From Dryomyza anilis (Eukaryota; Arthropoda; Insecta; Diptera; Dryomyzidae), in assembly GCA_951804985.1 (NCBI GenBank), contig OX638130.1, positions 124,509,593 to 124,573,592 of the forward strand: a stretch of 64,000 nt of DNA, given 5' to 3'. The notes beneath the pieces were generated by a model that was not told the DNA's origin, did no database searches, and was given only the letters and a program-made list of their open reading frames with translations. Made by a program: the position numbers and the translations under genes. Shown one piece after another: positions 23,590 through 34,452 of the stretch; position 1 is the first letter of the stretch, and each line of letters opens with the position of its first letter.

Positions 23590-24080
23590 GCATAGTTGCC
23601 AGTTCCGTGGCAAATTTCCCATTTGTGGTAATTTTAACTGCTGTGAGATAGGTAATTCCCATGGGAATTTTTTTAACACTTTTTTTTGTGGAATATCAAT
23701 TTAAGAACACACCAAATATAAATTTTGTGATTTGAACATATCGAAGGCACCAACTTGTTAAGTGATAAGAATTAAGTTGTGGTTTTTCTAAGTAGTTTTC
23801 AATTTTAATAGGATTTATTTGGTAATTTTTAATTATTTGAGATATTTTGTGGTATTTTTGCCTTAATTTTATTTGCTGTGGTATTTTTGTGGTAATTTTT
23901 AACTATGGGAATTTTTGTGGTAATTTTTAATTGCTGTGGGAATTATGTCAACCAAAATTACCACGTGAGAATTCTTAATAAGTCGTATGGGAAAAAGGTA
24001 TTTTATTCTATTTTTCGTGGGAATTTAGGTTGTAATCTATGTGGTATCTCAATATCACATATTACCACATGCTGCAAGAT
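23590..24080. mobile_element. Second element with the family G terminus
   Basis: Nine bases after the previous element the terminus CATAGTTGCCAGTTCCGTGG recurs. Repeated GTGGTAATTTTTAATTGCTG-type words follow to about 24080, ending near ACCACATGCTGC. The right terminus is not clear. The 99-codon ORF at 23905-24204 is made of these repeats. Confidence 0.45.
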
Positions 24081-24477
24081 GTGTTCAAAAAATATTGACT
24101 GTGTTCAAAAAATAATGGCTGTGTTCAAAGTCGTAAACATTCACAAGTGTGCTCAAAATAGAACATGTGTTAATATTATTTACAACGCAAGGAAATATAC
24201 CTAATGAGTCTAAACAATAAACAGAATAAAGCGACTTTAAAAATGGCATTAGATGTTTTTGAAAATTTCCTCAAATAATTTAAAATTTATAAAATGCATA
24301 TTTTTCATACAAAACTGGCAACACTTTTCAACAATTTGACTACTTTTTTATTTGATGTTCATGCAACCCTGTTTATGACAAAGTGGCCAGAGCACGCCAA
24401 AACATTTTGTCCAATTTGAATTAGTCGCTCCAAAACCATTCGAATTGTTTTGTAGACATAAATCTTTGTTACATACA

Positions 24478-26483
24478 ATGCCCGACGATTCAATTGCTTC
24501 CACGTCCACCACCACACAAGCAACAGAAACCAGCATCAACCAAACCCACCTAACACAATCGTAAGTGAATTGGAAAACAATTTCATCTTTTGAATTAAGT
24601 CTCACAGCTGCCGCCAACCTTATTCAACAGTTTTCGTGATCAAAAAAGCATCGAAAACTTCATACGCAGCAATAAACTACTGAAAATCATCGAAGGTGTC
24701 GCCGAGCAACACGTTCGCCAGTTCCAACAAACCAAAAGCGACGCTGATGCGCTGGCCGCCATCTGTGTGTTGCTGCCCTTTGACTACAACGATTTGCTGT
24801 GTAGCTCTACTGTGCCGCTGTTGCATCTAGTCATCGAGGAGCCACTACAATTTGCAGAAGCCGTCAAGTGCTGCGTCTACGCGAGAATTCGTGACTGCAT
24901 CAAGACCACAGCGGCTAACAGTGGCCTCAAGTCTGTCGATTTGGCACAGGTTCATTTGCAGTTGCGATTTTTGCATCTGCCGCTGCAGAAGGCGCTGCTG
25001 TTTGCGCCAGAACAATATCAACTGCGTACCGGACTCTCACAACTGTGCGGCATACTTTCAGCATATACGCAGCCGGCGCAACATGTGTGAGTAGTCGATG
25101 TTTTACAGTTTTCTTTTTGGATTCTTTTAGTTTTACAAACTTTTCGCAGGCTGCAGTCCGTTTGGTTTTGCAGTGCCGGATGCACGCGCAACAAAATTAA
25201 GTCGGAATCTGTAGAGGGTAATTTAATATTGTAATTGTAATTTTAATCTAATTTGTATCTATTGCAGCTCCACTTTGCAGCAGTTGCTCGAATTCGATGA
25301 GCGAATTCAGTAAATTGCGCGCTACACAAAATTATTGCCTGCTACGTTTGCTGCCCTTGGCCGCTATAGAAACACCTCGAATATTAAATAAAATATTCCG
25401 CGCTACCACCGTTCACGTACAAGGTTTGTATTTTTATACTCTACACCTATGAGGTACAGGGTATATTAACTTTGTGCATATATTGTAACGCCCCTTAGGA
25501 GGCGTGTCCGGTATAGAAAAGTATATATATTCTTGATCAGCATCACTACCCGAGTCCGATTAGCCTTGTCCGTCTGTCTGTCCGTTTTGCTGTCTTGCTG
25601 TCCGAATACAGAATAACTTGAGAAATACTGATCACAATGCGATGAAATTTCGTCTCAATATATTTTAGCCAAAAGTAGGAACTGAGTTTGAAAATGAGCA
25701 AAATCGGTCAACGGACACGCCAACTCCCATACAAGTCACTTTTATATAACTCTTTCGAATCAAATCTATGAAATATTATCCTTTAAAAATTTTAAATATA
25801 GGCGTGGTCCGCCCAATTATATTTTTTCAATTTTTTTTTTAGTTTTTTATACTTTATATAAATTTTGTAATTTATGGGGATATAGACGTAAATTTCTGAT
25901 ATATGAATAATATTCTGAGAGTGGGGAGGTTCAGCATAATTTAAAATTAAGGTATACAATTAAATATTCCTCATTAATATCTCCACCAAAGGTGTAGGGT
26001 ATTCCATAGTCGGGCCCGACCGACTATAAAAATTCGCCCCATGTGACCGAACTTACCCATGTGACCTAACTTTCCCAACTCGTTTAAATCTGGATTCGCT
26101 TTTAAAATATTTAAATTTGTATTTTCTTTTGTTCGAACACGGAAAATTTTACATTTTCGAGGAATCAATACCAAAGTAATTTCATAATTATAGAAAAAGT
26201 TTAATTTAAAAAAAACCGGCATATAAAAGAATTTATTTAAATTTATTTGATGGCGGAATCAGAATTAAAACTTAAAGGGTAGCATCACTATATAATTTGA
26301 AAAAGACATTTTAAACCGTTTTATCTAATATATTTTTCAAAAATTTTGAACTCATTCTCCTACTCTATAGCTCACGTACACGATTGTGTGCTCTCGCTTG
26401 GCACTCGCTACCTCGTAACCGGCTACTACGACTATCATACGCAACCGCCACAATTCGAGGCATGGAACCTAATAAAGCACTAG
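24478..26483 (+). CDS. mei-217: MEI-217-like protein, MCM N-terminal-domain half of the mei-MCM
   Basis: Five exons join in phase: 24478-24560, 24631-25086, 25150-25217, 25268-25423 and 26371-26483, giving 291 residues. All introns are GT-AG. In flies MEI-217 works with MEI-218 and REC to promote meiotic crossovers by opposing the BLM helicase. The visible link is a zinc-ribbon-like pattern, C187-x3-C191 with C206-x2-C209, as in MCM N-terminal domains, after a helical region rich in Leu/Ala. The last exon ends ...FEAWNLIKH then TAG at 26481. The start codon of the next cistron (ATG 26462) lies inside this exon in another frame. Recognition rests mostly on this architecture plus the MCM-like C-terminal half that follows, because the protein evolves fast. 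A 947-nt fourth intron carries transposon debris. The ATG chosen is the first in the open frame; the 5' UTR is unknown. Confidence 0.75.
25440..25960. mobile_element. Degenerate transposon fragment in mei-217 intron 4
   Basis: The words GTATAGAAAAGTATATATAT, TTGATCAGCATCACTACCCG, and GTCCGTCTGTCTGTCCGTTT are typical of an old element widespread in fly genomes. A shorter relative is at 31020-31140 in mei-218 intron 4 (TGATCAGCATCACTTTCCGA). No ORF or termini were resolved. Confidence 0.5.
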
Positions 26484-29400
26484 ATGCGGTCATGCAGGCC
26501 ATGCGCAACATAAGCGACAGTGATCTGGATGCAATGCTGCAGTTCGATAGTCCGCCACTAACACTCAGCGCACCCAGGCAGCAGCTACCAGATGATAACT
26601 TCATGCAAATCTTTGGACAGCAACTGCCATCACAAATGTCCGACACGCAGCGCAGTATTGGAAGCACACAGCAAAATTTTAGTTTTACGCGACACAATCC
26701 AGGCGCAGATGTTAATTTTAACTTAATTCAGCACTGGGCACAATCTGGCGGTTCTGCAAATGATTCGGTGTTAGCTGTTCGCACAGAGCACGAAATTATT
26801 GATTTAAGTGCAACGCAAACGTCTATGGCAGCGACGCCGCCTAATTTAATACGCGACAGACAACGACAGCAGTCACCAACACGTAATCTAAATGATACCT
26901 TGCAATTTTTGGACCACGTTCAAATTAAAAAAGAAGATTTTTTGAATTTATCCTCGGTGCCTGCAACGCCTGCACCTTTGAGTTGTACTTTTGATGAACC
27001 ATTCGATGAATTGTTTGATGTGGACTTTGAGCTATTGAGTGAGTTGGAGCGCACGCATGCGCAAACATCGAGATCGCAAGGTGAAGGGGTAAGTGGTTGC
27101 ATTTTTATAATTATTTATTATATACAGGCAAAATCGATGACAAACAATTGGCAAAATTAATTGAGTGATAGATCGTACAAGTCTCCACAATATCGCCTAT
27201 AATGTTCTTTGGAGCGTATTGTGTGAAATACTAAAGGCAATGCAATCAGTCCACGGACCTTATCAATGCGACTCTAGACCCCGCAATTCCACCATAGACC
27301 AGATTTTCACATTACGTCAAATTCTGGAAAATACCAAAGAGATTAAAATCCTGCTACATTTCGTCGATTATAAAGCTATCTCAGATAGACCGATATGAAT
27401 CCATCACCAATTCGCCATCAGGTCTGAGTTCGGTATACCTGCGAAGCTTTTAAGGCAGGATGAACATAAGCAACACAGTGAGTATTGGAAGCTATCTTTA
27501 ATTTTACGTTTAATACTGAATGAGCTTTCAGACAAGGTGACAGTCTCTCGTGTGACTTCTTTAACCTGATAATGAAGAAAATAATCGGAGCTGCCGAACT
27601 CCATCACAATGACACTATCTTAAACAAGGGTGTTATGCTGCTCGTGTATGTTGATGATATCGACAAGAGTGGGCTGGGCACACGAGCATTCATTCAGTTT
27701 AGAGAGGCAATCACGTCGAATGGGTCTTACGGTGAACGAGGACAAGAAGAAATATCTGGTATTAACACACAAAGAATACTGTCATCTTGGATAGTACGTC
27801 ATTATTGACATCACACAATGTTAAAGCCGTGAAGAGCTTTATTTTCCAGCATCAACCAGAATAATGTCAGTCTTGCGATTAGCCGATGAATAACTCTTGC
27901 CAATAGATGCTACTTTGGGCTCAATATGCAATTGAGAAGCAGAGTCCTCTCTTGACGGCCAAAAATTCGCTCTATAAGTCACTCATTATGCCTCCTCTAT
28001 GACGCGTGAGCCATAAACGTTTGCCTACATCGTTTGCACATTAAGATCTTGCGGCTCCGCTGGCTTGGACATGTCTATCGTATGGTTGAAAACGCTCCAG
28101 CAAAAAAGGTATTCAATTCTGTACCCAGTGGTGGTCAACGAAGGTGGGGACGTCCGTATCTCCGATGCAGCGACCAAGTGCAAGACAACTTGACAGAATG
28201 CAATATTGGCGCCAGCACGCGCAACGCAGAAACGACTGGCATGGCATAATTGTTGCGACCGAATCCCATCATGGGATGTAATAGCAAAATAAGTAAGTAG
28301 TAGAAGGGCTTCGTCTACTTAGGAACCAGCATCAAGAAGAACAATTATGTCAATCTTGAGATTAACCGAAGAGTAACTCTTGCCAACAGGTGCTACTTTG
28401 AGCTTAGACGAGAAAAACAAAAATCTGCCTATCTACGGTCTTTTTTAGAATATGGCGTAATGTGAAGATTTGGTCTATGGTGATTTTTTTTTTGTAACAC
28501 AATTTAAAACCGAATGAAGAAAGAAAATCCATATATAAAGATTTTCCACATTATTTTGTAAAACGAAACAAAAACTGATTCGTCAAAAATTCCAGTCACA
28601 TTATTTGTTTACTTGTTCATTTCGCCGTCTTCTTTATTTCATTAAATACAAAAAATGTGTGACCGGAATTTCTGATGTTCTTTGGACGAATCACTTTTCG
28701 TTTCGTTTTACAAAAGAAGAGATTTGCATTCTTTGATATTTTAAAACTACAAATATTTAAATTTGAAGCGGAATGAAGAATTTGATTACATTACAGAGCA
28801 AAAAAAACGTAGCTATGCTTCAAGATTTGAAATACTTTCACTCCATGCTTTTGAAATGCTTCTCAATATTTCTATTATTCGCTTTTTGCACTTTGTAAAG
28901 ATGCTTTTACTGTTTCGGAGTCATTCTTCATTTTGTCCATGCATGCTTTGTTCTTCAAAAGTATTTGAATCGTAGCAGCATTTGAAAACCAAAGAGCGGG
29001 AGTTTTGGAATCCAGACTACATTTAAAAAGCAAAAAACGGGATGTAGATAAAAAAGCAACGAATGAATGTATTGGAATCGAAGCAGCATTTAAACATCGA
29101 ATAGAAAGAGTTTAAGAATTGCTTTAGCAATTTAAACCTTGCTTTTAAGACATTAAATTTAAAATTCGTTACTTTATATTTATAATAAAGTTGCCGGTTG
29201 CTGCAACAAACCTGCAGGGCAGTCGCGTAACAGCCAGCTGTCCGCTGAAGCCTCCTGTACGCCAAGCCAGCACCATAAGTTCCATTTCAAATGCCACCTC
29301 TCAATCTACATCACATCCCATGCAGCTGCTGACACTTGACTATGGCACCTCGACGCAGAACTCAGGTCAAGTAATTGGATTAAATAAAAATAACTTAGAA

Positions 29401-32400
29401 CAAGCTACAACTGCTAAACAAATGACACAAGCGCTTGACTACAGCAGAGTACGAATTGAAAATGCAAATGAACAGCCTCGTCCTCCTCCTCCTCGCCATG
29501 TAGCACAAGATCAAACTACGCCTGTTACAATCGCATCTCAGTCAGATGCAGCAGCAGCTATAAATGTGCATTTGCCCAACGATTCAGTGGCCGATGCAAC
29601 CCTAGTACCCCATGCCGTGAAGCAACTGTACGATGTCATACATCAGCAGTACTCGGATTTTGCTTTTGTCTATGCGTTGAGCGCACAGCTGTGTCAGGAT
29701 CGTGTGCCCATGGATTGTTTTGTTAATTTAAAGTTGGGTCTACTCTTGAGTTTAGCTTCAATTGATGTAAGTACTTTGCTACTTATAAAGCTAGCTGTAA
29801 ATTTGATTTTTTTTCCTTTAGCCCAACATAGATCGACCACCTATGCATCTAGTTGCCATTGGCAATGATGCGCACATGTGCAACTATTTAATGATGCACG
29901 TTGGTCAGATGGCAGCGCGTTTTATCGGTCCCACCGATGATGTTAAACAACCATCGATGACGGACAACAAATCGCACACTTGGCTTGAAGCCGATCCCAT
30001 ATTGCTGGCGCAGGGTGGCGTTTTTTATGTAGGCGATTGGTCACGCTTGCGTCCAGCGCGCGCCGATAAACTTGTCAAGGATGTGGAATGTGCGCGCATT
30101 GTCGTCGAGAAGTCGACACAAGTGTGTGCGCTGCAGACGGCTATCTGGTGTCACTGGCGTTCGTTCAAGTACACTGCAAAGGATCAGCAGACGTTTAATA
30201 ATTTTGTCAAGTTGGTTTGGACGCAATTTTGTGATTTCATTTATTAATTACAAAATATTCCCCCTTAGAGTTTTTGGCATTCCCATAGTGTTGGACGACG
30301 ATAATACCGAGGTGTTGATCGATTTTATACTCGAGCAATCCTCGGTGCGTATGTTCGAGTCTACCATCGATAATCTGTCTATCAGCACGGAGGATATGCG
30401 CACATTTCTTGCGACAATTGCCAGGCGCACCGTGGACATGAGGCCTGAAGCAGCAGCGTTGCTGCAAAAGTATTTTGTGGCGGCGCGCATAGAGAGACCA
30501 GGTAAATTAAACTACAGAACTAAATGACAACAAAAAAAGTTTGCACTATTTTTTGTGTTATTTAAAATGAACCGCTAATTCAGAAAATGAAATCTTTAAT
30601 TGTTTCTATAGTTTACGAGATATCGGTCAATGAATTTTTTATCGAGCTTGCAAAAAGGTGCTCACATATATTAGCGAATATCTCGCGTATAATATAACGG
30701 ATATAAATAACATTTATATCATATTAAAGGTAATTGCAGACACAAAATTTTTATTTTTTCTCACAAAATTTTTAAATTTCTTTTCCAGTTTAGAAGAACT
30801 CGATTGAAGAACTGCAAAAAATTTGTATTGTTTTTGATACAAATTTACGTTCATAATGCATTTAAAAATATTGTGAAAAATCTAAAGAATGCAAAGTTTG
30901 TAATATTCCAAAATTACTCTGCACTTTTACGAAGATAATGAGGTATCAATGAATATATATGAATTCATTTCAAGTATAGCATAAAATTGTGTGAAACCAT
31001 TGTAAATGAGTATAAAATAAATTGTTGGTATATCCCACAATCATGGAGTACAGGGTATATAAAGTTCTCTAAGGAACCGTGACCGGGGTATGATCAGCAT
31101 CACTTTCCGAGTCGATTAAGCCTTATACGCCAGGCTGCCGTATATTAGTTAGTTTTGACAATAACTTACGAGATAATCGCTAATATATGTGAGCACCTTT
31201 TTCAAAGTTTGATAAAAAAATTGAATTGGCCGATATTTCGTAAACCTAACCATAAAATATTTTTAAAATCTAATTTTGGAAATCATCACCTTTTTTATAT
31301 CCTAAATATGTATCTTTTGTTGTATTAAAAATAAATTGAAAAAATGTTGGATGCAGTTTGCAGCCCTGAAAAATTAGGCAAACTTGAAAAAGGGAAAGTG
31401 ACACTTTTCGTATATGAAATTTTGTAACTTTTTTTCTTTTAAGAGAAAAATATTTCAAATATTGGATTAAATTAGTTTTTGAACGTGCCTTACGCTATTT
31501 CAAAAATGTGTGGTATAGGAATTCAGGGAGTAGGTTTCATATATTACGTTTCAATATTTTTGGAAACATTTTAATTTTTGGCACATGTTTATCCTTAATT
31601 TCCCAGCATACCAAACGATATCGAAACAAATTCGAAACGATATCGTTTGAACGAAACTTGTTATCGTTTTCGACTATCGTTAACGATTCGATAATGATAG
31701 TGTTCTTGATAAAAATGGCTCTATCGTTAACGATATCGATATTGTATGAATTCTCGATATCGAAACGAATTCGAGGAACTTATACAATTTCGATATCGAA
31801 ACGAATTCGGAAAGCTTATTCAATTTCGATAATATTTAAATTAATTTGCCTTGAAATTAGCTTTCATGGAGCTGTGCACCAAGCATTCTATAGCATCCAC
31901 AACATTAAAATTGTTTACCTAGTTTTTGATTAAAAATTAGGTTATTGATCCAGCAAAACAATATTTCATACTTACTAAATTTTAAAAGTTTCTAACAGTT
32001 GCGAAATTTCTTCCAATTTAAAAGTATATTAAATTGTTTCATTGAAAAGCATATTTTTTGCCAAATAATTCAATACTGATTCTATAGAAATCTCACGATT
32101 TGGAAACGTTATCGAAATTATATACAATCGAAACTATGTTTATTGGGTTATAAATTTTGAGAGATTAATGATTGAAATTTTAGTTTTTCGATAGATAATG
32201 ATAGAATGTTCTAAAAATGAGAATTATCGGACACTTTAAATATCAAAGTTTCGTTCAATCTCTTGAATTTCGTCTTTTAAGTATACACAGAAAAATCCTA
32301 TTTGGTGTAGGTTAATTGACGCAACTGCACATTCGGTTGCCGTAACCTCGTGATTGTATTTTTCATTCTGTCAAAATTGACAGTATATTTATTACAGCAA

Positions 32401-33878
32401 CTATGTACGTTCTTGTATTAACAAATTAAATAACAAGAAGCAACCTCCCTTATCTCTATCATAATGTTTGTTGACTAGGAAGTTGCCACAACCGCGTGAT
32501 TGCTTACTAGGAGATAACCACAACCTCATGACTGCTGACTAGCAGGTTGCCACAATCGCATGATTGCTGACTAGGAGGTTACCACAACCGAAATAAAATG
32601 TTGTTGCAAATACTTTATCAGTTGTTGCCGCAACCGAATAATTCGATAGAGCCGCAACAAATCAGTTTTCTGTGTGTAAAAACAAAATAAACCAAGAATG
32701 GATGAACCGATTTTGTTGATTTTGGTATTAATTTATTTGTATTAATACCAGCAGTAATATATCCTATGTGTATATAATATAAATATTAAAATTAAGGATA
32801 TGAAGTCCGCGTATTTACGCGTGGTACAATTAATATTAATGAAATTGATTTAAAACCGCTCGACTAATACTTTTTAAATATGCATTGAATTATTTGTCGA
32901 GAGATACGTAGTGACATTAACTGTATTTCATTAACCCTTTTGCGCCGAAATATTTTTATTTTTGCGAAAAATCAAATATTTGTTTTTTGACCTGTGTTAC
33001 ATTTTGGACTCGTGACATATTTTACGCAAATATGTGCACTTGCTGCATCAGTTTTTATGAATAATCACTAAATTATATATACAAATTCATTAAAATTCCA
33101 TTCGGCGTGAAACAGCGCAGAAGTTAAAACTTTAACCAAATTAGTTTTAAAATTTAAAATATGTAGCTACTTTTTTATTTTTAAAATTCCACACAAAAAA
33201 TTGATAATTATTTTAAAAACACTTTAAGAAAGCTGAATATTCTACCTTTTCAAAATGGTATAACATCTATAAATTTTTTCATCGAACATTTCGAAAAATG
33301 GCATTTCAAAACTCGAACTCGAAAAAACTTAATTTGTTTTATAATGTTTGAGTATGTGTTTTGTATAGTTAAAATCAAAATAATACAAAAAAAGTTTTTG
33401 ATTATAAAAATTCAATAATTTATCTTTCTAAAACCGTTTATTTCATTAATTTACGACGATTTCATCTAACGTATTTTTTATGAGACGCAAATGGTCCATA
33501 GTGCAGTAGCGGCTCTTTTTACATAATACAAAATTTGTCAGTATTACTTTTGTGTTGTGTTATTGAATTTCAAAATTAAAAAATACAATTTTCATTAATT
33601 TCATTTCTATAGATTGCCTCTCGCAACAGGCCTATGTCATGCTGAAACAATTTGCCGAGTCTTTTGCCAAATTATCGCTGCGCCATGAGGTGCTCCTGAC
33701 CGATGCGGTGGCGGCAATTTTCATGTGTGAGACATTCATACAGCAGATTTTTGGTGCGAATGCAGAGCCGCCGCCCAAATTCGATGCGCATAACTATGTG
33801 GGCAATGTGGATGCGCACATCAAACGTTTTAACAAGTGGCTGCAAAGGTACATCAAACGTTTTCATGAAAAGGAATAA
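26462..33878 (+). CDS. mei-218: MEI-218-like protein, degenerate MCM ATPase-domain half
   Basis: Exons 26462-27088, 29218-29766, 29822-30210, 30269-30501 and 33613-33878 splice in phase to 687 residues. MEI-218 is the AAA-domain half of the split MCM-like protein (vertebrate MCMDC2) and acts with MEI-217 and REC in meiotic crossing-over. Residues 1-390 are low-complexity and Gln/Ser/Thr-rich. The conserved half starts near 393. The Walker A position reads IGNDAHMCNY (405-414) with the lysine lost. The Walker B position reads GVFYVGDW (458-465) with the Asp-Glu pair lost. FGIPIVLDDDN (about 524) stands where MCMs have SRFDLLFVVLD, without the arginine finger. A winged-helix-like C-terminus follows (QAYVMLKQFAESFAKLSLRH). 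So it is probably not an ATPase, as known for MEI-218. It is shorter than the roughly 1,190 residues I recall for D. melanogaster. The ATG has a strong context (G at -3, G at +4) and overlaps mei-217 by 22 nt. Confidence 0.85.
27165..28290 (+). mobile_element. Degenerate RTE-like non-LTR retrotransposon fragment
   Basis: Broken reading frames encode reverse-transcriptase pieces in order: STIDQIFTLRQILENTKE with FVDYKA (27290-27370), then the catalytic YVDDID box (27647-27664). The C-terminal LRWLGHVYRM...PAKKVF...RRWGRPYLR segment (28058-28165) is typical of RTE/Jockey-like elements. Stops and frameshifts break it, so it is dead. It lies in mei-218 intron 1, in the same orientation as the gene. 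Confidence 0.8.
28300..28415 (+). mobile_element. Second short RTE-like fragment
   Basis: The frame reads FVYLGTSIKKNNY then VNLEIxRRVTLANRCYFEL, the post-RT segment of the same family. It repeats, in less decayed form, the segment at about 27820-27925 of the larger fragment, so it is a separate insertion or a duplicated piece. Confidence 0.7.
28554..28715. mobile_element. MITE family E with about 30-bp inverted repeats
   Basis: The left end is TTTTGTAAAACGAAACAAAA followed by ACTGATTCGTC. The right end inverted is TTTTGTAAAACGAAACGAAA followed by AGTGATTCGTC. Total length is 162 bp and it has no ORF. The left half is also found at 8165-8310. Confidence 0.75.
31595..31835. repeat. CGATATCG-rich palindromic repeat block
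   Basis: Multiple copies of TTCGATATCGAAACGAATTC and ATCGTTAACGATATCG, each largely self-complementary, follow a CCCAGCATACCAAACGATAT edge. A diverged relative at 61020-61190 ends TTTTGCTGGGTA, so the two may be ends of one element family. Confidence 0.5.
32285..32678. mobile_element. MITE-like element with internal 32-bp tandem repeats
   Basis: The ends TACACAGAAAAATCC and, inverted, TACACACAGAAAACTGA bound DNA without an ORF. Inside, at about 32455-32590, a unit of about 32 bp (GTTGCCACAACCGCGTGATT, then GCTGACTAGGAG) occurs three times with few changes. Confidence 0.6.
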
Positions 33879-33923
33879 ATTTGAAATTCAAAAAATTCGT
33901 AATTTATAAAATTAGTTTTATGC

Positions 33924-33929
33924 TTTATT
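33924..33929 (-). terminator. Candidate polyadenylation signal of the LL5/PHLDB gene
   Basis: TTTATT on the plus strand reads AATAAA on the minus strand, about 520 bases past the LL5/PHLDB stop. If it is used, this 3' UTR would overlap the mei-218 3' end. Confidence 0.35.
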
Positions 33930-33955
33930 AATTCGCTTAATTAAAATGTATACTT

Positions 33956-33961
33956 AATAAA
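33956..33961 (+). terminator. mei-218 polyadenylation signal
   Basis: AATAAA lies 78 bases after the mei-218 stop codon, a normal distance for a short 3' UTR. Confidence 0.5.
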
Positions 33962-34452
33962 AGTAAATCATATTATATAGTATGTGCTTAAATTAGTAAA
34001 ATGTATATATACTACAAATCTAAGTTTTAAGTTGTAAAATTAATTTAATGCAATACTTGAAAATATATAATCTAAACTGGTTGTTCGTTGGTATTAAGTG
34101 TTGCTGTTGCTGTTTGAGCGAATTGAATATTTTGACAATAATGCAGTTTTGTGTGTGTGTGTAATTTGTAAGTGTTAACAAAAGGCACATGCTATAGAAA
34201 CTCATGGTTGTGTTTTTAAAGTGCTTAATACAAATTAACTATAAAAAATACAAAGTTGAGCAGCGTACAATTAAATTGTTTTCTTAACTATTTTTTAACT
34301 AGCATAAAGTGTGATCTATGCTTAGCTTAAAAACCTCTAAAAATAAACATTATATTAAATATAAGTCAACTCTTAAAATAAGCGCGCCTAAAAATATATA
34401 ATAAAGTTGCCCCCGCCCGCCCATTTGCCCCGCCAAAAAAATACACACACAG

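Larger units (their letters stand above)
30502..33612. other. mei-218 intron 4, transposon-rich
   Basis: This is the only long intron in the conserved half of mei-218. It holds a transposon fragment at 31020-31140, a block dense in CGATATCGAAACGAATTCG at 31610-31830, and a MITE with internal repeats at 32285-32678. The ORFs inside are not conserved. Confidence 0.6.

Noticed and set aside
23905..24204. 99-codon ORF before mei-217
   Set aside because: It is built from GTGGTAATTTTTAATTG repeats of a family G element and has no conserved domain.
24348..24617. Minus-strand 89-codon ORF
   Set aside because: It is antisense to mei-217 exon 1 and its promoter region and has no domain; the plus-strand splicing solution explains the DNA.
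26384..26461. An earlier start for MEI-218
   Set aside because: The triplet at 26384 is TTG; the first ATG in that frame within the exon is 26462, which also has strong Kozak context.
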